The translations under genes were made by a program, and so were the position numbers. A stretch of DNA of 64,000 nt, from positions 61,847 to 125,846 of the forward strand of contig NZ_ATVT01000012.1 in the NCBI RefSeq assembly GCF_000420865.1, given 5' to 3'. The first letter of the stretch is position 1; the number at the start of each line of letters is the position of its first letter. Positions 22,728 to 30,188 of this stretch are shown here, in pieces. The notes below the pieces were generated by a model, which made no database searches, was not told the origin of the DNA, and saw nothing but the letters and a program-made list of their open reading frames with translations. This DNA is from Butyrivibrio sp. XPD2006. Its GTDB lineage: Bacteria > Bacillota > Clostridia > Lachnospirales > Lachnospiraceae.

Positions 22728-23471
22728 ATGTATATCAACGAGTATGGAAATCCGAATAATCCAAAGCTCATATTGCTGGCGCCAATGATGATATCCGGTG
22801 CAAATCTGTATGATCTGATGAGCCCGTATCTTAAGGGAGATTACTTTATCATCGCTCCCGATCAGGGAGGTCATGGTAAAGCCGGGGCATATATCAGTGC
22901 TGATGATGAGTACAGACAGCTTAAATCGTATCTGACTGATAAAGACTATAAGGATATCAAGCTTGTATACGGAGCTTCACTTGGCGTAGCAGTTGCATGG
23001 CGGCTATTCTGGGATTTCGATTTTAATTTAGAACGTGCCTGGTTTGACGGTGTTGCACTCAATAAGAGTTCTAAGATGGCAGAAGTGCTTGTGTGTAATC
23101 TGTTCAGAAAGAGAAAGAAACAGCTGGATAAGACTCATGTGGAAGCATCAAAATCCCTAGTGGATTGGTATGGCTATGACTTCGCAAAGATGATGACTAA
23201 GAACTTTGAAAGAATCACGCTGAGTGATATCGATGCAATATGCCATGCATGCTGTACCTACGATATGAAGCCACTGTCAAAAGAACAACAGGCCAAACTC
23301 CATCTTGAATATGGCGAAAAGGATTTTGACCTCAAACTTTCTAGAAAATCTTTTGCCAAGTACTTGCCAGATGTGAAGGTGGTTATTAGAAAAGGGTATC
23401 CGCACTGTGGATACATGGCTGCGCATACCAGAGAGTATGTTGAAGAAATAGAGGAATTTGTAAATGTTTAA
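22728..23471 (+). CDS. Alpha/beta hydrolase 5
   Basis: A 247-residue small alpha/beta hydrolase related to those at 12724 and 18040: PKLILLAPMMISGANLYDLM, YFIIAPDQGGHGKAG, elbow YGASLGVAVAW, acidic position in YGEKDFDLK, and GYPHCGYMAAH supplying the histidine. ATG 22728 follows AAAGGGAAATGAG. It is the last gene before operator E. No substrate can be given. Confidence 0.82.
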   Translation: MYINEYGNPNNPKLILLAPMMISGANLYDLMSPYLKGDYFIIAPDQGGHGKAGAYISADDEYRQLKSYLTDKDYKDIKLVYGASLGVAVAWRLFWDFDFNLERAWFDGVALNKSSKMAEVLVCNLFRKRKKQLDKTHVEASKSLVDWYGYDFAKMMTKNFERITLSDIDAICHACCTYDMKPLSKEQQAKLHLEYGEKDFDLKLSRKSFAKYLPDVKVVIRKGYPHCGYMAAHTREYVEEIEEFVNV

Positions 23472-23500
23472 AAAGACAAAGAATATAAGGGGACTTATTT

Positions 23501-23590
23501 GTGGAATCATCGGATGACTATGCTATGGATGCTTTTGTAAAGCAGATAAAAAAAGTGAGTACTCTTGAAATTGAAGTTAGCAGGTGCTAA
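23501..23590 (+). CDS. Possible 29-residue peptide ending inside operator E
   Basis: GTG 23501 lies seven bases after AGGGGA and opens 29 codons (VESSDDYAMDAFVKQIKK and a short tail ending SRC). Its stop TAA is part of the right arm of operator E. It may be a small protein or the 5' remnant of a longer lost gene. Confidence 0.3.
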   Translation: MESSDDYAMDAFVKQIKKVSTLEIEVSRC

Positions 23591-23623
23591 CATATAATAC
23601 AGCTGATAATAATTTTCATGATA
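23565..23623 (+). promoter_or_regulatory. Promoter E: operator palindrome plus Fur-box-like site
   Basis: TTGAAA (23565-23570), 17 bases, TAACAT (23588-23593), with GTTAGCAGGTGCTAAC (23576-23591) filling the spacer. TGATAATAATTTTCA (23604-23618) is a 14/15 match to the 7-1-7 Fur consensus. Every spacing equals that in promoter A. A TATAAT at 23593-23598 is an alternative -10. Confidence 0.7.
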
Positions 23624-23629
23624 CATCAG

Positions 23630-23699
23630 TACACCAAATAATAAATAACTGCATCAAAATTCTCGGCGGATTTGTTTCGGTTATTTATTATTTGGTGTA
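23630..23699 (+). repeat. Perfect 20-bp inverted repeat (long leader hairpin)
   Basis: TACACCAAATAATAAATAAC at 23630-23649 is matched by its exact complement at 23680-23699, with a 30-base loop. It lies between promoter E and the methyltransferase ribosome site, so the transcript leader would fold into a long AT-rich hairpin. There is no T-run directly after it. Confidence 0.8.
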
Positions 23700-23733
23700 T
23701 TAGGGGGCAGGATGAATAAGGAGCAGCTGGTAT

Positions 23734-24561
23734 ATGTATCACATTGAGAAAAACACAGTGCAGGAAACGCTTATAATCCCACTGTTTGGAAGAAAAGTAT
23801 GCTCGGAGCATTTTCCGGAATTGTTTAAAGACCCAGAGGCAGAACGCATCTGCTCCATGCTTGATTATGATTTTGCAGAGAATGGTCAGAAGATGGAGAG
23901 TGCAGTCGGGCTTTTTGGCGCGCTTGAAGTTGCGCAGAGACAATATGACCTTGCTTGGGAGGTCAAGGAGTACCTAATAAAGCACCCCTATGCTGCTGTC
24001 GTAAATCTCGGGTGCGGATTGGATGACACCTTCAGAAAATGTGATAACAAAGCCTGCGTGGGCTTCAATATAGATATGCCGGATGTAATAAAGGTCAGAA
24101 ATGAGATCCTTCCAGCCGGAGAGAGGGAAAACAATCTCGGATACGACCTTAATGATGAACACTGGATGGATGAAATAGATCCATCCCATGGTGCTGTGTT
24201 CTTTGCATCCGGTGTTTTCTATTATTTTAAGACTGAGGCTGTAAGGAAACTGTTACAAAAGATGGCAAAGAAGTTTCCAGGAGGAATAATAGTATTTGAT
24301 TCCTGCAATCAGCGTGGGGCTAAGATGATGACTAAGACATGGCTTAAGGAAGCGGGAATCTCAGACGTGGGCGCATTTTTCTCTGTTGAAGATAAAGCTG
24401 AGATTGAGGTATGGAGCAATGATTTCACATCAGTAACTGCACGAAGCTATATGAGGGGCTATCGTGATATCTATAATGAGGTCAGGCTTCTACATAAATT
24501 GATGATCAGGTTCTGCGACAGTCTTGTAAAGATGCAGATCATAAAGATTACATTCAAGTGA
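23734..24561 (+). CDS. SAM-dependent O-methyltransferase, LCM/PPM-type (PF04072-like) 2
   Basis: A 275-residue paralogue of the enzyme at 20718: NTVQETLIIPLFGRKVCSEHF, QRQYDLAWEVKEYLIKHPYAAVVNLGCGLDDTF, GFNIDMPDVIKVRNE, FFASGVFYYFKTEAVRKLL. The shared GCGxDD motif binds SAM. The residue after FNID differs from the FDVD of its paralogue, so acceptor specificity may differ. ATG 23734 is about 11 bases after AAGGAG. It is the first gene after promoter E and precedes the AraC regulator, with which it probably forms an operon. Confidence 0.85.
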   Translation: MYHIEKNTVQETLIIPLFGRKVCSEHFPELFKDPEAERICSMLDYDFAENGQKMESAVGLFGALEVAQRQYDLAWEVKEYLIKHPYAAVVNLGCGLDDTFRKCDNKACVGFNIDMPDVIKVRNEILPAGERENNLGYDLNDEHWMDEIDPSHGAVFFASGVFYYFKTEAVRKLLQKMAKKFPGGIIVFDSCNQRGAKMMTKTWLKEAGISDVGAFFSVEDKAEIEVWSNDFTSVTARSYMRGYRDIYNEVRLLHKLMIRFCDSLVKMQIIKITFK

Positions 24562-24581
24562 GACCTATAAGGAGATGCTGA

Positions 24582-25532
24582 ATGGCTGTTTTTATAAATA
24601 AGAGCACACAGATTGATTTTAAGCTTCCGGCAACTGACTGCGGGAATGAAGGAAAAATGAAATGGATTGTATATGATGATCTTTTTCACGCCGGCTATAT
24701 AGATATATGGTCAAGGTATTTACCGGAAACTATTTTCAGGTCAACCTCATTTAAAAATCAGGATACGGTACCAGTCAAGATAAATTACTGCTTTCGTGGT
24801 CGATGCGAGGTACTGCTCAACTCGGGGGTGACTACCTTTGTTGTGGGTGATGAACTGGCAATTGATTATGGCACTTCCCAGAACAACGAGGAAGCATTCT
24901 TTTACCCAACGGCAGAATACGAGGGGATAGAACTGATTCTGTATCCTTCTGAGGAACTTGGCAAGATCCTTTCATTTAATGGCAAAGAAAATATTATAAA
25001 TGAAATAACACAAAAGTGTACTGATAGAAGCATTCCATTCATAACCGTGGCAGAAGAGCGTATCAGAAGATGTGTGGAGGATCTTAAGGATGATATTCTG
25101 GGGCAGACTGACAGTAATCTTTTGCTTATGGATATCATAAAACTTTTGTATCTCATCAACGGTATGTCTTTTAAGTCTGACAAAAGAAGAACCTTTTGCA
25201 CCTCTTCACAGGTGGATATTGCTAAAGAAGCCCTGGGGATTATATCAGCTGATTTATCAAAACGTCATTCAGCAGCCGAGCTGGCTGCTTCTTTTGGTAT
25301 AAGTGAATCCTCGCTTAAGAATTATTTTCGTGCAGTATTTGGAAAAGGGTACAGTGAGATTATAAGCGAAATAAGGATGAGAAAAGCAGCTGAGCTTATC
25401 AGGGAAAACAAAGAAAACCTTGGTAAAATCGCAGAAACTGTAGGTTACCAGAACCAGTCGAGATTTTCAGAAGCATTCCTTAAGTATCACAAAGTTCTCC
25501 CAATGGAATATAAAAGAATAAGTCGATGCTAA
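24582..25532 (+). CDS. AraC-family transcriptional regulator
   Basis: A 316-residue protein with ATG 24582 after AAGGAG. Residues 1-210 are a sensor-like N-terminal region (RSTSFKNQDTVPVKINYCFRGRCEV). The C-terminus (about 216-316) has two helix-turn-helix motifs: SAAELAASFGISESSLKNYFRAVFGKGYSEIISEIRMRKAAELI and LGKIAETVGYQNQSRFSEAFLKYHKVLPMEYKRI. Regulators of this plan often sit next to siderophore uptake genes (for example YbtA) and respond to the siderophore. Here it lies between the methyltransferase and the ECF/ABC genes, so it may activate the transport operon from the promoter carrying operator F. Confidence 0.88.
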   Translation: MAVFINKSTQIDFKLPATDCGNEGKMKWIVYDDLFHAGYIDIWSRYLPETIFRSTSFKNQDTVPVKINYCFRGRCEVLLNSGVTTFVVGDELAIDYGTSQNNEEAFFYPTAEYEGIELILYPSEELGKILSFNGKENIINEITQKCTDRSIPFITVAEERIRRCVEDLKDDILGQTDSNLLLMDIIKLLYLINGMSFKSDKRRTFCTSSQVDIAKEALGIISADLSKRHSAAELAASFGISESSLKNYFRAVFGKGYSEIISEIRMRKAAELIRENKENLGKIAETVGYQNQSRFSEAFLKYHKVLPMEYKRISRC

Positions 25533-25597
25533 AAAGGCTAAAAATGCTATTTTGCTGTAGAAATATAGGAGGCAAATAACTAAAATCATATAGTGGT

Positions 25598-25625
25598 GTT
25601 AGCGGAAGCTAACAATCACTATAAT
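25598..25625 (+). promoter_or_regulatory. Operator F and -10 element of the ECF transporter operon
   Basis: GTTAGCGGAAGCTAAC (25598-25613) is the 6-4-6 palindrome; TATAAT follows at 25620-25625. The -35 position would lie inside or at the left edge of the palindrome and is poor, which suits an activated or repressor-masked promoter. The ribosome site GGAAGGAG and ATG 25651 follow. Confidence 0.65.
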
Positions 25626-25650
25626 GCCAGTGTGGCGGAAGGAGAAAAAT

Positions 25651-26256
25651 ATGGATGGGATAATGACTCAGAAAAAAAATAATGAAAAGCTTGGAGGAAA
25701 AGACCTGATAAATATCGGAATTTATGCAGCTATCTATCTTGTGATAATGACTGCAATCTCTATGTTGGGATTCATTCCGATCATGATGCCGATGTTATCT
25801 GTTCTATGCCCTCTGATTGGTGGTATTACCATGATGCTATTTTTTACAAAGGTTAAAAAGTTCGGGATGATCACAATTATTACTATTATAATTGGAGCAT
25901 TTTTGTGGGTTACAGGAATGGGCTTCTGGCCGTTTATTTTTGGAATTATATGCGGAATTGTTGCGGATCTTGTTGCAAAGAGCGGAGATTATTCAAGTAA
26001 AAAGAAGACAGTCTTAAGTTATGGAATTATGTGTATAACAATCTTTGGGTGTTTCCTGCCATTATATCTTGACATAAACGGATATTTTTCAACAAGAACA
26101 TCCTTTGGAAGCGACTATGTTGAGGCTATGACAAGGATATTCAGACCATGGACAGCACCTATAATCCTGGCATGTTCATTTGTCTTCGGGGTTCTCGGAG
26201 CACTCCTTGGAATGCATTTCCTTAAAAAGCATTTTGAGAAAGCCGGTATCGTCTGA
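25651..26256 (+). CDS. MptD-family ECF transporter S component
   Basis: A 201-residue integral membrane protein. ATG 25651 is used because GGAAGGAG lies eight bases upstream. It has five or six hydrophobic helices (IYAAIYLVIMTAISMLGFIPIMMPMLS, GGITMMLFFTKV, WPFIFGIICGIVADLV), the pattern of the Trep_Strep/MptD group of ECF substrate-binding components. The group's substrate is unknown in general, but it is recurrently found with metallophore-type ABC pairs. The next genes give the T and A components, so a complete ECF importer is encoded. Confidence 0.85.
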   Translation: MDGIMTQKKNNEKLGGKDLINIGIYAAIYLVIMTAISMLGFIPIMMPMLSVLCPLIGGITMMLFFTKVKKFGMITIITIIIGAFLWVTGMGFWPFIFGIICGIVADLVAKSGDYSSKKKTVLSYGIMCITIFGCFLPLYLDINGYFSTRTSFGSDYVEAMTRIFRPWTAPIILACSFVFGVLGALLGMHFLKKHFEKAGIV

Positions 26257-26990
26257 TGGAAAGTGCGGTATATAACCCGGGAAAACTTGATCGTGGACTT
26301 ATCATGGATCCCAGAACAAAGCTGGCATTACTCATCACGGTAACAACCTTTGCATTGGGCGGTGCCGGAGGTAGAAGATGCGGAATGCTTGTACCTGTAC
26401 TTTGCATGGTGCCTTTTCTCCTGCTTCTAACTGCAAAGAGATTCAAAACAGCGATTATTGGAATAGTGCTGTTTTGGGGATCGAGTATGCTTCTGGCCTT
26501 TGCTAATGCGCATGATTTGAGAGGGCTTATTTACTATATTATCCTCGGCTCATGCGGAGTGCTTGGAAGGTTCCTTCCCTGCATAATGATGGGGAGGTAT
26601 CTGATGGAGTCTACAACTGTAAGCGAATTTACAGCAGCAATGAAAAAGCTCCATGTAAGCGATAATTTCATCATTCCGTTATCTGTTATGTTCCGTTTTT
26701 TTCCTACAGTTGTAGATGAGGCTGATTCAATTAGCTGCGCGATGAAAATGAGAGGAATAAACATTGGGGGGAGACATGCTTCCAAGATTATAGAGTACAG
26801 GATGGTTCCTCTTATGACCTGCTGTGTAAATATCGGAGAGGAACTATCAGCAGCGGCTCTTACAAGAGGTCTTGGCGGCGAGGTGAAAAGAACTAATATC
26901 TGCAGGATAGGTTTTCATCTGCAGGATTACGCTGCATTGTTATTGTGCCTGGTCCCGTGGGTATTACTGATTGTGGATGTGGTGAGATGA
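26256..26990 (+). CDS. ECF transporter T component (EcfT/CbiQ-type)
   Basis: A 244-residue membrane protein whose ATG 26256 overlaps the stop before it by one base. It has KLDRGLIMDPRTKLALLITVTTFALG at the N-terminus, several transmembrane helices, and the coupling-helix motif AMKMRGI (residues about 165-171) followed by AALTRGLGGEVKR. These A-R-G motifs dock the ATPases of ECF transporters. The start of the ATPase gene overlaps its end by four bases. Confidence 0.88.
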   Translation: MESAVYNPGKLDRGLIMDPRTKLALLITVTTFALGGAGGRRCGMLVPVLCMVPFLLLLTAKRFKTAIIGIVLFWGSSMLLAFANAHDLRGLIYYIILGSCGVLGRFLPCIMMGRYLMESTTVSEFTAAMKKLHVSDNFIIPLSVMFRFFPTVVDEADSISCAMKMRGINIGGRHASKIIEYRMVPLMTCCVNIGEELSAAALTRGLGGEVKRTNICRIGFHLQDYAALLLCLVPWVLLIVDVVR

Positions 26991-28468
26991 TAGAATTTGA
27001 AAATGTCAGCTTTAATTATTTGAGGACAGAGCAAGCTTCTGTCAGGAATATTAACCTTAAGATAAACAAGGGAGAGACGGTGCTTTTATGTGGTGAATCC
27101 GGATGCGGTAAAACAACGCTTATCAGGATGATAAATGGTCTTATCCCGCATTTCTATGAGGGACGGATGAATGGAAGTGTATCGGTTGCTGGGATGGATA
27201 CGACAGAAGCAGAACTTTATGAGACGGCAAAAGTTGTAGGTTCGGTATTCCAGAATCCCAGGAGCCAGTTCTTCTGTGTGGACAGCACAAGCGAGCTTGC
27301 CTTTGGCCCTGAAAATATGGGACTTCCGGAGGAAGAAATAAGGGAGCGCATAGACACTACTGTGGCTTTGATGAAGATCAGATCTTTAATGGACAGAAGC
27401 ATATTTGAAATGTCGGGTGGAGAAAAGCAAAGAATAGCCTGCGCATCTGTAGATACGCTAAATCCAGAGGTTTGTGTTTTGGATGAACCTTCATCTAACT
27501 TAAGTCTTGAGGCTATTGAAGACCTTAAGAATACTCTCCTTGGCTGGAAGCAGAAGGGAAGGACGATTGTTGTAGCTGAGCATAGGCTGTACTGGCTTAA
27601 GGATATCTGCGACAGGGTAATCTGCCTTAAAGAAGGGAAGATCATCTTTGATATGCCGATGAAAGAGTTCAGAAATCTGTCTGAGGAAGAGTTAAGACGC
27701 CATGGTCTTCGGTCTATAAATGAGAATCTTTCGATGGCGCCAATTGAAACAGGGAAGATGAATCCTGAGACCATTACCTTTGAGAAGCTTTTCTACAATT
27801 ACAGAAATTGTGATGCTCTTCATATAGACAGGCTTGAAATACCCCGGAATGAAGTAATAGCAGTAGTCGGTTCCAATGGTGCAGGCAAATCCACATTTTC
27901 GAAATGTATATGCGGGCTGATGAGGGGATTTAAGGGTTATGCCATCATCGGAAAAAAGAAGCAAAAGAGTAGAAATCTTCTGAAGAGTTCATACATGGTC
28001 ATGCAGGATGTTAACCATCAACTGTTCTGTGAAACGGTTATGGATGAGGTCACGTTGGGAATGGATGAGGAAAACAGACAAAGAGTAGTTGAAATCCTGG
28101 ATAAGCTTGGGCTTAAGGAATTGGCAGACAGGCATCCCATGAGTCTTTCAGGTGGACAGAAACAGAGGGTTGCAGTTGCAAGTGCGCTGCTTTCTGATAA
28201 AGATATTATCCTGTTTGATGAGCCCTCCAGCGGGCTTGATTTCTATAACATGGAGCGCGTGGCAGAGCTCATACGGTCACTGCGTGGCCAAAAGACAGTT
28301 TTTGTTGTTACTCACGATCCGGATCTTGTCAGGAGATGCGCTACTGTGGTTCTCCGGTTAGAGAACGGGCAAGTTGTAAATACTAATTCAAGCGGGGAGA
28401 TAAAAGATTATGGGAGAGAAAAAGAAAAGTGTTATAGCGCAGCTGTTCGAATATGCGGGCAACCATAA
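26987..28468 (+). CDS. ECF transporter ATPase with two fused ABC domains
   Basis: A 493-residue protein from ATG 26987 carrying two complete ABC cassettes. The first has Walker A GESGCGKTT (about residue 35), signature MSGGEKQR and Walker B VCVLDEPSSNLS. The second has Walker A GSNGAGKST (about 295), signature LSGGQKQR and Walker B IILFDEPSSGL. This double ATPase form stands in for the separate EcfA and EcfA' of dedicated ECF transporters. It powers the S and T components encoded immediately upstream. Its end overlaps the following ABC gene by 59 bases. Confidence 0.9.
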   Translation: MIEFENVSFNYLRTEQASVRNINLKINKGETVLLCGESGCGKTTLIRMINGLIPHFYEGRMNGSVSVAGMDTTEAELYETAKVVGSVFQNPRSQFFCVDSTSELAFGPENMGLPEEEIRERIDTTVALMKIRSLMDRSIFEMSGGEKQRIACASVDTLNPEVCVLDEPSSNLSLEAIEDLKNTLLGWKQKGRTIVVAEHRLYWLKDICDRVICLKEGKIIFDMPMKEFRNLSEEELRRHGLRSINENLSMAPIETGKMNPETITFEKLFYNYRNCDALHIDRLEIPRNEVIAVVGSNGAGKSTFSKCICGLMRGFKGYAIIGKKKQKSRNLLKSSYMVMQDVNHQLFCETVMDEVTLGMDEENRQRVVEILDKLGLKELADRHPMSLSGGQKQRVAVASALLSDKDIILFDEPSSGLDFYNMERVAELIRSLRGQKTVFVVTHDPDLVRRCATVVLRLENGQVVNTNSSGEIKDYGREKEKCYSAAVRICGQP

Positions 28469-30188
28469 GTATTTTACCATATGTTCATGGATACTGGCAG
28501 CCATAAGTGCTCTTGTGGCACTTGTGCCATTCTATTACATATGGTTCATCATAAAAGAGGTTGTTGAAGTAAGGCCTGACTTTGACAGGGCAACTCACAT
28601 AGTATCTCATGGCTGGAGCGCTGTGGGTATGAGCCTTTTAGCCATGGTCATATATATCGCAGCTCTCATGTGTTCACATATCGCAGCCTTCAGGGTTCAG
28701 GCTAACATGAGGACTGCAATGATGGAGCATGTTATGAAGCTTCCCATGGGGTATATAGAATCCGAGGGGAGCGGAAAAATCAGAAAGATAGTTGCGGAGT
28801 CAAGCGCTGCTACAGAGACATTCCTGGCACACAGTCTGCCGGATAAAGCCGTGAGCTACGCAACTCCCATTGGGCTTATTGCCATGCTTCTTTTCTTTGA
28901 CTGGAAGATAGGTCTTATCTGCCTCATTCCTGCTGTCATCGCATTCCTTGCCATGGGAGGCATGATGGGGGAAAAGATGCAAAATGACATGAAGGAATAC
29001 CAGAATGCGCTTGATGAGATGTCCGCCGAGGCTGTTGAATATGTCAGGGGAATTCCGGTTGTTAAGACCTTTGGACAGTCAGTCTTTTCTTTTAAGAGGT
29101 TTAAGGAAGCAATAGATAAATATGAAAAGTGGACCATTACCTATACAATAGGAATGAGAATGCCCATGATAGGCTTTACAACAGCTGCTAATGGTGTGTT
29201 CGCAGCACTTGTGGCCTGCAGTCTCATTTTTGCCGGGAACGGCGTCCCAGATACATTCCTTTATAACATTCTCTTTTACATCATAATTACTCCGATACTC
29301 ACGGTAACCCTGATGAAGGTGGCTTATGCGGGGGAAAGTCAGATGGTGGTAAAAGATGCTCTGGAAAGGATGTACTCACTTTTAGAGGTCGAGCCCCTTA
29401 AGGAGGCTACGAATCCTCAGCTTCCTAAAGATAGCAGCATCAGCATTGACAATATCATCTTCACTTACGACGAAAAAAAAGCCAACGCCATCGATGGTAT
29501 CACACTGGATATAAAGCCGGGTGAACATGTGGCATTTGTGGGACCTTCCGGAGGAGGAAAGACCACGCTAGCATCCCTTGTTGCAAGATTCTGGGATGTT
29601 AAAGAGGGCAGTATTAAGATTGGAGGTGTCAATGTAAAAGACATTGCGTCCTCTGAGCTTATGAAACAGGTATCTTATGTTTTTCAGGACAGTAAGCTCC
29701 TTAAGATGTCGATACTTGATAATGTAAGAATGGGGCGACCGGATGCTACACAGGACGAAGTGGTACAGGCTCTTAAGGATGCCATGTGCTGGGATATAAT
29801 AGAAAAACTTCCGGACGGCATAAATACTATGATCGGAAGCAAAGGTACATATGTATCAGGTGGCGAAGCACAGCGAATATCCATAGCAAGGGCTTTTCTT
29901 AAAAATGCACCGATACTGATTCTGGACGAGGCGACAGCCTTTGCGGATCCGGACAATGAGATAATGGTCCAGCAGGCCTTTGCAAATCTGTCAAAAGATA
30001 AAACATTGATCATGATCGCCCATCGTCTGTCAACTGTAGTAAATGCAGATAAGATATGTGTCCTTACAGATGGTAAGATTGCAGAATCCGGAAAGCACGA
30101 AGAGCTTCTTGCAAAGAGGGGAATCTACAGCCATATGTGGAACGAATATCAGAAATCAGTAAACTGGAAGGTAGGTAAGGGCGCATGA
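28410..30188 (+). CDS. ABC transporter permease-ATPase, YbtQ/IrtB-like
   Basis: A 592-residue half-transporter with an N-terminal six-helix type IV exporter-fold domain (1-320) and a C-terminal ATPase. Walker A GPSGGGKTT is near residue 378; the signature is VSGGEAQR; Walker B is ILILDEATAFADPDNE. The DEATAFADP phrase is typical of the YbtP/YbtQ and IrtA/IrtB siderophore importers, which have an exporter fold but move ferric siderophore inward. Pairing with the next gene gives the expected heterodimer. Position after the ECF genes suggests a joint uptake system. Confidence 0.85.
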   Translation: MGEKKKSVIAQLFEYAGNHKYFTICSWILAAISALVALVPFYYIWFIIKEVVEVRPDFDRATHIVSHGWSAVGMSLLAMVIYIAALMCSHIAAFRVQANMRTAMMEHVMKLPMGYIESEGSGKIRKIVAESSAATETFLAHSLPDKAVSYATPIGLIAMLLFFDWKIGLICLIPAVIAFLAMGGMMGEKMQNDMKEYQNALDEMSAEAVEYVRGIPVVKTFGQSVFSFKRFKEAIDKYEKWTITYTIGMRMPMIGFTTAANGVFAALVACSLIFAGNGVPDTFLYNILFYIIITPILTVTLMKVAYAGESQMVVKDALERMYSLLEVEPLKEATNPQLPKDSSISIDNIIFTYDEKKANAIDGITLDIKPGEHVAFVGPSGGGKTTLASLVARFWDVKEGSIKIGGVNVKDIASSELMKQVSYVFQDSKLLKMSILDNVRMGRPDATQDEVVQALKDAMCWDIIEKLPDGINTMIGSKGTYVSGGEAQRISIARAFLKNAPILILDEATAFADPDNEIMVQQAFANLSKDKTLIMIAHRLSTVVNADKICVLTDGKIAESGKHEELLAKRGIYSHMWNEYQKSVNWKVGKGA

